The translations under genes and the position numbers were made by a program. DNA of 61,539 nt from Crocinitomix sp. (GTDB taxonomy: Bacteria > Bacteroidota > Bacteroidia > Flavobacteriales_D > Crocinitomicaceae), in NCBI GenBank assembly GCA_030836155.1, contig JAURQI010000082.1, positions 1 to 61,539 of the forward strand. Reading direction: 5' to 3'. Positions 8,293-18,388 of the stretch are shown here, in pieces. Under the pieces are notes generated by a model. It was not told the origin of the DNA. It was given only the letters and a program-made list of their open reading frames with translations, and did not search any database. The first letter of the stretch is position 1, and each line of letters starts with the position of its first letter.

Positions 8293-9840
8293 CTATTTAT
8301 AATGCTTCTTTTCTTTTTTACCTTCTTTATTGCGCTCTATCCACTTACCCTTTTTTACGCCATTGACAAATTTGCCTTTCGCCATGAGTTGCTTGTCTTC
8401 GTTGTAAAACTTCCATGAGCCATCCCGTTGACCTTCCTCGTTAAAAGTTCCAGTTTCAATTACATGTCCTTTTTCGCTATAACGTATGAATTCTCCAACC
8501 ATATGTACCCCGACACGATTTCCTTTTTCGATAATTTTGCCCGGTGCACCATATACTTCAAAGGGTCCCGCTGGCAGATCATTCTTAAAGAGTTGTGAAA
8601 TTTGCACGTCCCCTGTTTCAAAAAAACGTTTCCAAATGCCCTCTTTTAAACCGGCTTTATAAACACCTTCCTCAAATAAGTTCCCTTGTTCTGAATAGGC
8701 CTTATACAATCCGTGAATGGTATCGTTGCGATAAACACAATCTACTTCCAATACCCCACTCTGAAAATACTTTTGGTAAACACCGTTTTGGCGATCATTT
8801 TCATAATTGACCTTTTCATATAAGGCCCCATTCTCTTGGTAGTTCAACCACTCTCCCGTTTTCAGACCCATCTGGTCATACTTTCTACGTTCTCGAAATT
8901 TACCATTCGGATACCAAACTTCATAATCTCCAACTTCAACACCATCTTTATAATGAATAACAAAACGTTGATTACCGTCTTTGAACCATGACTCCCACTT
9001 CTTTTCTTTTTGACCGTTCGGACTGTAAAAACCTTTTAGTTTCAATTGCCCATTTTTGTAATACTCCTCGTACTCTCCCGTTTCGAGGTGTTTTTTGGAT
9101 TCCATCGATCCCGTTTCAAAATAGGTAAATACTTCTCCTGTCGTTTTGCCTTCCTCATCATAGGTTCCTTTCTCTTTTACTGACCCATTTTCATAATACC
9201 GAACATAGGGTCCTACGGGTTTTCCTTCCTTATAATTCAGCAACATACTGCGTTTACCATTCTCATGGAAAGCAACATACTCGCCGATGATCTTATTCTC
9301 TGCGTTTACTTCATAGCGTTGAAACAAACGCCCATTTTCATAATAATAATCCCAGACCCCTTGTTTTTGGCCGCAGAAAAATTGACCTTTTGCTATGATT
9401 TTTCCAGCTTCATTTTTGATAATTTCCTCATGCGGCTGATCATAGTCGTATACATTGAATGTAATTTCTTTATTCTTAATAAAATGATTCTTCTTTTTGC
9501 CGTTTACAGTCATTTGAGAATGCTCCTCAATAACCTTAAACTGAATCGTTTGTCCAGAAACGCGGGTTACTTCTGCTGTTGCAATTAATAAATCACCGGT
9601 TACCAATGCTCCAAAGAGCTCCTTTTCAAAAGCAACCAGAATTTCTCCTTTTCGACCGACTTTTGGCAAGTTTCCTTCGATTTTTTTGGCAGCAGGTTTA
9701 GAAGCTGAGCTATTTGTAAAAACACCTTTGAAAGACGATTGCACTTCATCGCATTTCTCCAAGCCTTGACCATTGACAAACCCCGAATTAAATAGAGATA
9801 CCGATACGATAAGAAATCCTAAAATGCTGTTTTTAAACAT
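8293..9840 (-). CDS. Secreted MORN/YwqK-repeat protein
   Basis: After a signal peptide (residues 1-24) and a beta-rich region up to about residue 135, the rest is about fourteen tandem repeats of roughly 23 residues of the MORN_2/YwqK type (pattern G-x-W/Y-x-x-Y-x-x-N/T-G-x-L/V-x-x-x-x-x-Y). They should fold as one long beta-hairpin ladder. Databases often label such proteins YwqK-family antitoxin, but no toxin partner is visible here and the export signal argues against an antitoxin role. The function is unknown; scaffold or surface binding is plausible. Confidence 0.88.
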   Translation of the reverse strand: MFKNSILGFLIVSVSLFNSGFVNGQGLEKCDEVQSSFKGVFTNSSASKPAAKKIEGNLPKVGRKGEILVAFEKELFGALVTGDLLIATAEVTRVSGQTIQFKVIEEHSQMTVNGKKKNHFIKNKEITFNVYDYDQPHEEIIKNEAGKIIAKGQFFCGQKQGVWDYYYENGRLFQRYEVNAENKIIGEYVAFHENGKRSMLLNYKEGKPVGPYVRYYENGSVKEKGTYDEEGKTTGEVFTYFETGSMESKKHLETGEYEEYYKNGQLKLKGFYSPNGQKEKKWESWFKDGNQRFVIHYKDGVEVGDYEVWYPNGKFRERRKYDQMGLKTGEWLNYQENGALYEKVNYENDRQNGVYQKYFQSGVLEVDCVYRNDTIHGLYKAYSEQGNLFEEGVYKAGLKEGIWKRFFETGDVQISQLFKNDLPAGPFEVYGAPGKIIEKGNRVGVHMVGEFIRYSEKGHVIETGTFNEEGQRDGSWKFYNEDKQLMAKGKFVNGVKKGKWIERNKEGKKEKKHYK

Positions 9841-9948
9841 ATACTAATATTTGGTTTGAAGATAGTTATTTCCTCAGACTATCCTAAATTCATTCAACTG
9901 ACGAGTGAACTAAACCAAGGGTTGACAAAAAGACCTTATCTTCGTACT

Positions 9949-11229
9949 ATGAAAACATGGATCATCATCATATTGTTATCTTTTGTCCCTGTCAAAGCAT
10001 GGTTACAGCCTGTGACAACGGATATGGGATTTGTCGATCACGAATCATTACATACCTACAATTTTAATGCCGACGAGCTTGGAGTTTACCTAGAAGAAGT
10101 AAATGACTCTATCAAAAATTGGTTAAGAGATACATCATTTGCTTATCCAACCTCTTTCGTTATTCAATTGAATAAAAGCTACGCTCCATCTTTGCTCGTA
10201 TTAAATTCAGATTCAGAACCCATAGCTGAATACCTATCTACTAAGTGGGACCAATTACCAGATATACGGCCCTTATATCTTCCTCAAGAGGTGATTATGA
10301 TTATTCGCGACAGCAGTATAATACAAGGTGCAAGAAATGTCATTTTACCTTGGGCTTTAAAAAGACAGAATGTAAATACCCAGCAATGGAATAATAAATC
10401 ATACAAGGAGAACTATCTGGAACTCATTCAATGGTCTTCAAAAATTAATGAATTGCTTGATATTTATGAGCTGAGCGCTTTTAAGAAGACTTTTGATGCT
10501 GCTCCACCGACTGATCGTAAAAAACGTATGGAAGCCCTCGTAAAAGACCCGCAGTTTTATCCCATTCGGCGAGTATTCTCCTTAGCCAAAAACGGAAAAC
10601 TTGATTATGCTCGCTTATACATTCAACAGATTTTGCAATTTGAGGCGCCCAATACCCTTTTGCATTACTTCATAAAAGAACTTAATTGGCGACTATTGGT
10701 GCTCAAACTGAAAGAAAAAAAAGCGTTACGCAAGAAATATTATGGTGCTATCAAACAAGTTCACGCGAACAACCAAGCCATCATTTGGATGGGACTGGAC
10801 ACGATAAATAATCCCTCGACCGATCAATACAAGACACCTGAATTATTAACCTTGTATAAAAGTAATTTTCCGTTATGCAAAAAGCAATTAAACCCCTACT
10901 CGAAAGAATCGGCCTATGATACAGCGCTTCGCAATGAAATGGAAAACCTCTTTATCGACGCGGAAACCTTTGATTCGGATTTTATTCGCTTTGGTGAAAT
11001 AGCCATAATTCTTGAAGATTATGCTTTTGCTACTGATTATTTCTGGATGCTTGCCCATGATGACAAGCTTCCTGAGAAAAGCGAAGACGCCTTTTTTCTA
11101 TATGAGTACAGTTTGTATCGCCAAGGATTATTAACTGAACTGAGTAAAAAGGAAGAAAAGCCTTTTAAAAAGTACGGCAAGCAACTTAAGAAGGTGATGA
11201 AACGTTCTGAGGCTTATCGGGGGTATTAA
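9949..11229 (+). CDS. Secreted protein of unknown function
   Basis: The ATG at 9949 is chosen because it opens a signal peptide (MKTWIIIILLSFVPVKA); a TTG 93 bases upstream would bury it. The mature protein of about 410 residues has an N-terminal alpha/beta part, then a basic, helix-rich C-terminal half (helical repeats resembling TPR or HEAT, not assignable) that ends in a Lys-rich tail. I recognise no motif or family. It is divergent from the MORN-repeat gene (about 100 bp apart), so the two may share a regulatory region. Confidence 0.78.
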   Translation: MKTWIIIILLSFVPVKAWLQPVTTDMGFVDHESLHTYNFNADELGVYLEEVNDSIKNWLRDTSFAYPTSFVIQLNKSYAPSLLVLNSDSEPIAEYLSTKWDQLPDIRPLYLPQEVIMIIRDSSIIQGARNVILPWALKRQNVNTQQWNNKSYKENYLELIQWSSKINELLDIYELSAFKKTFDAAPPTDRKKRMEALVKDPQFYPIRRVFSLAKNGKLDYARLYIQQILQFEAPNTLLHYFIKELNWRLLVLKLKEKKALRKKYYGAIKQVHANNQAIIWMGLDTINNPSTDQYKTPELLTLYKSNFPLCKKQLNPYSKESAYDTALRNEMENLFIDAETFDSDFIRFGEIAIILEDYAFATDYFWMLAHDDKLPEKSEDAFFLYEYSLYRQGLLTELSKKEEKPFKKYGKQLKKVMKRSEAYRGY

Positions 11230-11254
11230 TTCCCTCCTAAAGACTAAATCTTAT

Positions 11255-12721
11255 CTATCGATTCCTTTTCCAATCCGTTACCTCTGGATCAACAGCTTGT
11301 AGTTCTTGATCTTTTTTGCCTTCTTGGAAAATGGCATACGCGGCTTTGGATACTTCTGCAGAAACCGTTGAACGCAACATTTCTGGCTTGTAATGCTCTC
11401 CTACAAAGTTGATGGTAAAATTACCGTTTCGAAATTCTTCATGATCAATCGCAAATCGACAAAAACCTAAAGTCGTACTAAAACCTGCAATCTCATAATC
11501 ATCAATCGCTTTGATCGTATTTTCAATGGCTGCATCACGATCTTCAGCATGCACGATGAGTTTTGCAATCATTGGATCATAGGTCAATGGAATCGCCATT
11601 TCTTCTTCATAACCATCATCAACGCGAACACCTAGACCCGTTGGGCGTTTATAGTGAACTATTTTACCTAAATCTGGCAAAAATTCATTTTCAGGATCTT
11701 CTGCATAGACTCGAATTTCAATCGAGTGCCCCATAATTTTTACATCCTCTTGCTTAAACGAAAGTTCTTCTCCGCGTGCAATTTTGATTTGCTCTTCAAC
11801 TAAATCTAATCCAGTAATCATCTCTGTTACGGGATGCTCCACTTGCAAACGGGTATTCATTTCTAAGAAATAAAAATTCTTATGCTTGTCTAATAAAAAC
11901 TCTACCGTACCAACTCCTTCATAATTGCATGAGCGTGCCACATTGATAGCTGCTTCTCCCATCCGGTGTCGCAATTCTGCATCTACTACTGGTGAAGGTG
12001 CTTCTTCCACTACTTTTTGGTGACGACGTTGAATTGAACATTCGCGTTCGTTTAAGTGTAATACATTACCATGTTGATCCGCAATAATTTGGATCTCGAT
12101 ATGTTTTGGTTCTTGAACAAATTTTTCAATGAATACAGCTCCATTCCCGAAAGAAGATACAGCTTCTGAAACAGCGCGGTCGAATTGGCTTTCAAATTCT
12201 TCGTTATTTTCAACAACCCGCATTCCTTTTCCACCACCTCCGGCAGAGGCTTTAATTAAAATTGGATAACCAATTCCTTCTGCAATCTTTTTTCCTTCGG
12301 CAATATCTGTAATAGCCTCATCCGTTCCGGGAACCATTGGTACGTCAAATGCCTTAACGGCTTGTTTGGCATCTAATTTATCTCCCATTACATCAATGGC
12401 CTTAGTGCCAGGACCGATAAATTTAATTCCGGCCTCCTCTACTCGTTTTGCGAAAGTCGAGTTCTCTGATAAAAATCCATAGGCTGGATGGATACCATCT
12501 GTATTCGTTTGTTTTGCAATCCGAAGGATCTTGTCCATATTCAAATAACTCGCAGAAGGTGTTGCCTCTCCCAAGCAATATGACTCGTCAGCAAACTTCA
12601 CAAAAGGTGCATCAGCGTCGACGTCTGAATATACTGCTACACTACGAATATTCATATCGCGCAGTGTTCTCATGATTCTCAATGCTATTTCGCCACGATT
12701 GGCAACTAATACTTTTTTCAT
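11255..12721 (-). CDS. accC: Biotin carboxylase subunit of an acyl-CoA carboxylase
   Basis: The enzyme uses ATP and bicarbonate to carboxylate the biotin carrier protein. The 488 residues show the N-terminal pre-ATP-grasp domain (KVLVANRGEIALRIMRT), the glycine-rich ATP loop KASAGGGGKGMRVV, the HLNERECSIQRRHQKVVEEAP stretch abbreviated here as RECSIQRRHQK, and EMNTRLQVEHPVTE, all typical. It is about 40 residues longer than E. coli AccC at the C-terminus, as in Bacteroidota subunits that pair with separate biotin and carboxyltransferase proteins. It may therefore serve propionyl-CoA rather than acetyl-CoA; no partner genes lie beside it. It starts 3 bp after tamB. Confidence 0.92.
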   Translation of the reverse strand: MKKVLVANRGEIALRIMRTLRDMNIRSVAVYSDVDADAPFVKFADESYCLGEATPSASYLNMDKILRIAKQTNTDGIHPAYGFLSENSTFAKRVEEAGIKFIGPGTKAIDVMGDKLDAKQAVKAFDVPMVPGTDEAITDIAEGKKIAEGIGYPILIKASAGGGGKGMRVVENNEEFESQFDRAVSEAVSSFGNGAVFIEKFVQEPKHIEIQIIADQHGNVLHLNERECSIQRRHQKVVEEAPSPVVDAELRHRMGEAAINVARSCNYEGVGTVEFLLDKHKNFYFLEMNTRLQVEHPVTEMITGLDLVEEQIKIARGEELSFKQEDVKIMGHSIEIRVYAEDPENEFLPDLGKIVHYKRPTGLGVRVDDGYEEEMAIPLTYDPMIAKLIVHAEDRDAAIENTIKAIDDYEIAGFSTTLGFCRFAIDHEEFRNGNFTINFVGEHYKPEMLRSTVSAEVSKAAYAIFQEGKKDQELQAVDPEVTDWKRNR

Positions 12722-12724
12722 ATC

Positions 12725-15700
12725 TTAATTATTATCGTTATCCCCGCCAGTATCGACATTTTCACGCTCTTTGAGCGCTGCGTCAACCGACCGTTTTTTA
12801 CCGTTTGTATTTTTCTTGCGAATGACCACGTCATTTTCGCTGGACCTAAAAATATTCAAAAATCCTTGGAGTAGTTTAAATTGTTCCCAGGTATTATAGG
12901 TTTCTTCATAATAGAGTCCTACCCCTTGCGTAAACGGTCCTTTTTCTGTTGCATCCGCGCCTTGATTGGATTCATTAAAAGCATTGATGGTGAACGTTCC
13001 GTCATCATTTAATTGATATTCTACAACAATATCTCCGATTATTCCGCCTGTACTCTCTTCATCCCCTGAAACAACGCCTAAACTTGTAGTAATCGTTAGT
13101 TTATCGCCAAGGTTTACCGAGTAATCGAATGATGCGGCATTCGGATCCAAATCAACTGCTATACCATTATCAAACTTATCTAAGAAGGCATTCAATTGAT
13201 CCTCGGCAATACCGGTTAAACCTAATCCTTGGTTTGAAGAATTACCATGCGTTGGTAAGAATCGACCAAGGGCTACCAAAGCAAAAAATTGCTTTTTAAC
13301 CTCATCCTTATCCAGCGCTTTTAATGAGGACGTGCCTAATTCTCCCGCCCCTTTTGATTCGATGACAAATCCTAAATCAGGATCCATCAAGGTACGTGTC
13401 ATTAATAATTTAGCGTCAACATCTGCGATGATTTCATTGTCTAATCCAGGCGGCAAAATGGGTTGGAAATTAATTTGGTCTAACTGATAGGTTGCCCCGA
13501 TATCAATTAAGGCATCATACGGCGACTTTGTCCATTTAAGTGAACTTCCTGGCTCTAATATAAAATCTCGTCGAGCTACGCCTTTCACACGCATATTATA
13601 AACTCCCTTATCAATGGTATAATCACCAAACATATCCATTTCTCCATACTCATCCACATTCAGAGCAATATTACCTGAACCTGACTCGACGACAATTTGA
13701 TCTTCGTAAACGGGATCGAAAACAATTGTTGCTCGCGTTTCTTTGGTAATGTCAAAATTCATATTCATGATAAGACCTGTCGTTTCAATCTTGGATTCAT
13801 CTGTATTCGAAGCAGCATTGACATACAATGGAACAATGGTGTCAAATACAATAAATGAAGACTCTTCTAAGTCGCCCGCCCCATACATAGCCAAGCTAAT
13901 ATCGGTTCCCGTTTCAGTCACCGCATTCACGGTTACTTCTGTCATATCGGAGTTTCCATCAATATGAACATCCCCTGATATATAAGCTTTGCCATAATAG
14001 AAATCGCCATCTCTATAGTAGGTGTCCATTACTAAAAAACGGTCTGAAATTCCCGCACCTGCCATGACCAAATCGACATTATATCGCCAATCGGCCCATT
14101 TATCATGCTTGATCTCCATGGTAGCGACAGCATTATTTCCTTCTTGATCATAAACATTGAGGAAATCTGCTGTAATCTTGTCCGTCGTGATATGCACATC
14201 GCCTGAAATTCCGAAACTAACATTAAACATCGGCACCATCACATTTGCTGTAACGATATCCAATACACCGTTTATGTTTGGCGCATTTATCTCTCCCCTC
14301 ACCTCTAATTTACCGTTCAACAAACCTTCTATTTCAGTATATAAGTCTGGATCAGAAAAGACATTGAGGAACCCAATATCAGTATAGTCAAAAATTAAAT
14401 CTAAATTGATATTGTTTTTCTCTCTAGCTGTAAAATAATGCCCTAAGAACTGGAAGGTTTCTTTGTTATCACGCTTTAAGTTACCGTTGAGCGAGACACT
14501 TTCATTTTCACGATCCCATTTACTATCAACCAAAATATCCCCCACCATTTCGCCGTCAATAATGAGGTCTTTAATTTCAGAAAGGGCCATGAATCGTATT
14601 TGATTATAGACATCAGAAACGCCTCCATCAATATTCAAAACACCATCAATCGTAATAATACCATCCAATATACCGTTCAGATCAGACAGCTCAAAATCTC
14701 TGACCTGCGCATATAACCAATCGTCTGGATCTTCTGAAACGCGTCCATCTAACTTAATGACATGATCATTACTATGGATATCAAAATCAGTAAACTCAAA
14801 AATGAGATTATTCCATAATAATTTTGAATCCGGACTGATGTCCCATTTATGTGATTTTAAGAAAAAGAAGGAAGGCTTAAATTCCGTGATCACATCTTTG
14901 TTCTCGTGCAAGGTAGTATTAAATGCAAATAAAGCGGGTTCAACATTGCCTAAACCATCCCATCCCATATTGGTTGAGAACTCATTATCTTTGACATAAG
15001 AGAAGATAGCGGCATTGGTAACTCCCAAACTATCATTAATCTCGATCTTGCCAACCTGATACGTCACATTGGCTCTAACACTATCAAAATAATTACGCAA
15101 GTCAATATCTTCAAAATACATGCCTTCATATTTCACATAATCGGCATTGATATTGGTCTTCAATCGTAATTTTCTTAAATCATATGAACTTTCAATTTTG
15201 GCACCATTGGCGACTTCTATTTGATATTCCGTAAATTGAAGTAGTGGATTGATGTCCTTGAGGTGGATGGACAATTCGAAAAACTCATTCTTTGAATCTT
15301 CAATTGGAACATCCTCGATAATATTATCAGCCACTCGCGCTAGTTGATGCTGAACAACGGGCCACATATCCACCAAATCGAATTTACCATCTAGATCCAT
15401 ATCCAATAATTCACTATGTATGCCAATATGGTCTGTAGAATCTGATCTTTCAATCACCAAGTCCAAACTATCCAGTCGGAAGTCGATTTCACCTTCTTGA
15501 TACTTTAAATCATTGATACGAACGGTGCCAAATAAATCATTAATGGAGGTTCCGGTGATATTTACTTTGATGCGTGACTCAAATCGTTCTTTCATACCCG
15601 GCTTACTCTCATACAGCTCAGCTAGATAAGCGGAATCAATTTTTACGTCAAAGTCAAATTTCATCTGACCTTTAAGATCAACCGAACCATCATAAACCAA

Positions 15701-17230
15701 TCTTAAATTGTCATCTTCAACATCAATAGCCCCCGTAAAGACATTATTTCGGAAACTTCCTTTTTGAATCTTGATACCCGAATATTTGTAGCCATTTAGT
15801 TCAAGTTGTTCAAACTTCCCAAAGAATCGAATATCGATGTCCTCCAGCGACAAACCTTTAGATCTTTCACCAACTGAGATATAACCGGTTGTCACACCTA
15901 AAAGATTATTTCCGGTCAGCGCGCCCAAGTCCACATGATCCAGTTCAATATCTTTTCCGGGACTTTCACCCGAAGAACTGAAATGATAAACCTGTTTTCC
16001 GCGGACATCGTCAAGCCAGAAATGCAAACCATATTCAGAATAAACATTTCCAAGTCCAGAATAGATATCCCCATCAACAACAAAATCTTCCAGTGTCCCC
16101 GTAAAATGGCCATTATCTAATCGAATCACACCCGCTTTTTGCATGGTCACCGGTAAATCAAGGTAATCTTGCCCGTTTAGGAATGGGGTCAATTTAAGGT
16201 TTTCAATATCCGTAACGGTGGTCTGAAAATATGTAATCCTTTCATCGAGAAATACCGCTCCTAGATCATCCATTTTCGGAATTCTAAAATTACCTCTGAT
16301 AATGGTTGAATCAAGCAAAGAAATATCGGTATTGTTTAAGCGCATACCATAAACAGGACCAGAAATATCGATATTATGAAGATTCACAACATCCTCCATG
16401 CCTTTAATATCCGGCACAAAATAGGACACATCAGTCAGATTAACCTGTGATTTAATAATATTCCCGCTGAAGTATACCTTGTTCACAAAGTCAGAGAAAT
16501 CAGAAGATCCATTCGGTGTTCGAAGGATAAGCGAATCTGAATTGATTCGGGTATTATTTAATGCTATGTTCAATTTATTCAGTCCGACTCCTTGGTCACT
16601 AAAATTCAAATCCGTTGAAAGCTTACTCATAATCAACCCACTTCGCTCCTTAAATCTAAGGTCACGAATCGAAGCATAAATCAAATCATCCTCCATCCCG
16701 AAATTCGAGAATGAACCATGAAGGTGGCTGATATCAAGATTAGAATAATCAATACCAAAAGGCATTTTGCTAGCATTCTGATCTTGATAAATGAAATGGA
16801 TATCATTTAAATCGATTTGACTGACATTCAATTTAAAAGAAGTTGAACTCGTATCTTCTGAAGTACCGAAGTAATCAATAATATGTTGAAAATTAAAGAC
16901 GGTATCCCCCTCGTACTGCTTGATATAGATATTGGCTTTTGTCAAAGCGACATTTTCTATGTCAACCGAAGGTTCTGACAAATTGAAGTCTGCTATATTG
17001 ACACGAAGTTGCTGCGCATACAGCAGTGTATCGTGTTTCACATCCTCCACATAAACACCTTCTATATCAAAAAGATCAAAAAATACAAGATCGACCTTAT
17101 CAATCGTAACTTCCGTTCCCCACTGGCCAGACAAATAAGCTGCGGCTTGCTGTGCAGCATAAGTTTGAAACCAAGACGTCCGAACAGCAAAGGCTAAAAA
17201 GATTACCAAAACCAAAACCAACTCAATCAA
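12725..17230 (-). CDS. tamB: Translocation and assembly module protein TamB
   Basis: This very large (about 1500-residue) protein has one N-terminal membrane anchor, a long repetitive beta-helical body (AsmA/DUF490-like) and a conserved C-terminal TamB domain. In that domain the stretches GAGELGTSSLKALDK and DQLNAFLDKF precede the terminal strands. TamB bridges the inner and outer membranes and helps outer-membrane protein insertion or lipid transport. The start is uncertain: TTG at 17230 is inside the anchor, while the frame stays open to 17296 and encodes a plausible basic N-terminus (KLSKILKGVGFSVHLLIEL) without any ATG, so an ATT (17290) or CTG (17260) start is possible. Confidence 0.92.
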   Translation of the reverse strand: MIELVLVLVIFLAFAVRTSWFQTYAAQQAAAYLSGQWGTEVTIDKVDLVFFDLFDIEGVYVEDVKHDTLLYAQQLRVNIADFNLSEPSVDIENVALTKANIYIKQYEGDTVFNFQHIIDYFGTSEDTSSTSFKLNVSQIDLNDIHFIYQDQNASKMPFGIDYSNLDISHLHGSFSNFGMEDDLIYASIRDLRFKERSGLIMSKLSTDLNFSDQGVGLNKLNIALNNTRINSDSLILRTPNGSSDFSDFVNKVYFSGNIIKSQVNLTDVSYFVPDIKGMEDVVNLHNIDISGPVYGMRLNNTDISLLDSTIIRGNFRIPKMDDLGAVFLDERITYFQTTVTDIENLKLTPFLNGQDYLDLPVTMQKAGVIRLDNGHFTGTLEDFVVDGDIYSGLGNVYSEYGLHFWLDDVRGKQVYHFSSSGESPGKDIELDHVDLGALTGNNLLGVTTGYISVGERSKGLSLEDIDIRFFGKFEQLELNGYKYSGIKIQKGSFRNNVFTGAIDVEDDNLRLVYDGSVDLKGQMKFDFDVKIDSAYLAELYESKPGMKERFESRIKVNITGTSINDLFGTVRINDLKYQEGEIDFRLDSLDLVIERSDSTDHIGIHSELLDMDLDGKFDLVDMWPVVQHQLARVADNIIEDVPIEDSKNEFFELSIHLKDINPLLQFTEYQIEVANGAKIESSYDLRKLRLKTNINADYVKYEGMYFEDIDLRNYFDSVRANVTYQVGKIEINDSLGVTNAAIFSYVKDNEFSTNMGWDGLGNVEPALFAFNTTLHENKDVITEFKPSFFFLKSHKWDISPDSKLLWNNLIFEFTDFDIHSNDHVIKLDGRVSEDPDDWLYAQVRDFELSDLNGILDGIITIDGVLNIDGGVSDVYNQIRFMALSEIKDLIIDGEMVGDILVDSKWDRENESVSLNGNLKRDNKETFQFLGHYFTAREKNNINLDLIFDYTDIGFLNVFSDPDLYTEIEGLLNGKLEVRGEINAPNINGVLDIVTANVMVPMFNVSFGISGDVHITTDKITADFLNVYDQEGNNAVATMEIKHDKWADWRYNVDLVMAGAGISDRFLVMDTYYRDGDFYYGKAYISGDVHIDGNSDMTEVTVNAVTETGTDISLAMYGAGDLEESSFIVFDTIVPLYVNAASNTDESKIETTGLIMNMNFDITKETRATIVFDPVYEDQIVVESGSGNIALNVDEYGEMDMFGDYTIDKGVYNMRVKGVARRDFILEPGSSLKWTKSPYDALIDIGATYQLDQINFQPILPPGLDNEIIADVDAKLLMTRTLMDPDLGFVIESKGAGELGTSSLKALDKDEVKKQFFALVALGRFLPTHGNSSNQGLGLTGIAEDQLNAFLDKFDNGIAVDLDPNAASFDYSVNLGDKLTITTSLGVVSGDEESTGGIIGDIVVEYQLNDDGTFTINAFNESNQGADATEKGPFTQGVGLYYEETYNTWEQFKLLQGFLNIFRSSENDVVIRKKNTNGKKRSVDAALKERENVDTGGDNDNN

Positions 17231-17311
17231 AAGATGGACTGAGAAGCCTACTCCTTTCAGTATTTTGCTTAGTTTTGCGATTGAATAAATTTTTGGCTAA
17301 AAATAGTAAAA

Positions 17312-18334
17312 ATGGGCGGTAAAGATGTTATAATTTTAGGAATTGAATCATCCTGTGATGACACCTCTGCTGCTATTCTAAAGAACGGCAAAATTTATTC
17401 CAATATTGTTGCGAATCAAAAGGTACATGAAGAGTATGGCGGCGTTGTACCCGAATTGGCTTCCAGAGCGCATCAACAGAACATTGTTCCGGTTGTGGAT
17501 AAAGCCATAAAAGCGGCTGGGATAAAGAAAGAAGATCTAGATGCGGTGGCCTTTACAAGAGGTCCCGGATTGATGGGGTCTCTCATAGTCGGAACCAGCT
17601 TCGCGAAGAGCTTTGCACTCGGTCTTGACATCCCCATCATAAATGTGAACCACATGCAAGGTCATATATTGGCTCACTTTATTCAAAACGAGGAAGAACG
17701 TTATCCTGAATTTCCATTCATTTGTATGACGGTTTCGGGAGGGCATACCCAATTGGTCTTGATTCGCGATTATTTTGACATGGAGATTTTAGGTCAAACC
17801 ATTGACGACGCCGCTGGTGAAGCTTTTGATAAAGCCGCGAAAATTATGGGTTTACCCTACCCTGGCGGTCCGTTAATTGATCGTTATGCCAAGGAAGGGG
17901 ATCGTAAACGTTTTCCTTTTCCAATATCCAATTTAAAAGAGTATAACTTTACCTTCAGCGGTTTAAAAACGAGTTTATTGTACTTTTTAAAGAAGGAGGT
18001 TGAAAAAGATCCTGATTTTATTGAAAAGAACCGAAATGACATTTGTGCTTCTTACCAAAGTACCATCATTCAATCCCTATTTAAAAAACTCATTCAAGCC
18101 ACGCGAGATCATGACATTAAGTATGTCGCCATTGCAGGGGGTGTTTCAGCCAACTCACTTTTAAGAAGTGAACTCGAACGCATTGGGAGGCGCGAAGGTT
18201 GGGAAACGTATATCCCTCCGTTTCAATATTGCACCGATAATGCTGGTATGATTGCCATTGCTGGGCATTATAAATACTTAGCCGGTGATTTTGCAGATCA
18301 AGACATTACACCTAATGCGAGGTTAAAATTTTAG
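17312..18334 (+). CDS. tsaD: tRNA N6-adenosine threonylcarbamoyltransferase
   Basis: TsaD transfers the threonylcarbamoyl group to A37 of ANN-decoding tRNAs. The 340-residue sequence shows the ASKHA-fold start ILGIESSCDDTSAAIL, the metal-binding NVNHMQGH motif (two His four apart), VSGGHTQL, and near the C-terminus AGGVSANSLLR and the aspartate in CTDNAGMIAI. The length and every motif are as expected. It is divergent from tamB with about 80 bp between them and ends at a bidirectional terminator shared with lhgO. Confidence 0.97.
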   Translation: MGGKDVIILGIESSCDDTSAAILKNGKIYSNIVANQKVHEEYGGVVPELASRAHQQNIVPVVDKAIKAAGIKKEDLDAVAFTRGPGLMGSLIVGTSFAKSFALGLDIPIINVNHMQGHILAHFIQNEEERYPEFPFICMTVSGGHTQLVLIRDYFDMEILGQTIDDAAGEAFDKAAKIMGLPYPGGPLIDRYAKEGDRKRFPFPISNLKEYNFTFSGLKTSLLYFLKKEVEKDPDFIEKNRNDICASYQSTIIQSLFKKLIQATRDHDIKYVAIAGGVSANSLLRSELERIGRREGWETYIPPFQYCTDNAGMIAIAGHYKYLAGDFADQDITPNARLKF

Positions 18335-18341
18335 CAAAAAA

Positions 18342-18368
18342 AAGCGCCTCGTCAAATACGAAGCGCTT
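18342..18368. terminator. Bidirectional terminator between tsaD and lhgO
   Basis: AAGCGCCTCGT and ACGAAGCGCTT form a hairpin with a five-base loop and one mismatch or bulge. An A-run on the left supplies the U-tract for lhgO transcripts, and the right flank (CTGTATTCTTTC) is moderately T-rich. It lies exactly between two convergent stop codons. Confidence 0.8.
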
Positions 18369-18388
18369 CTGTATTCTTTCAAACCTTT

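Noticed and set aside
8293-9840. YwqK antitoxin of a toxin-antitoxin pair
   Set aside because: The protein has a signal peptide and many repeats, and no toxin gene is adjacent.
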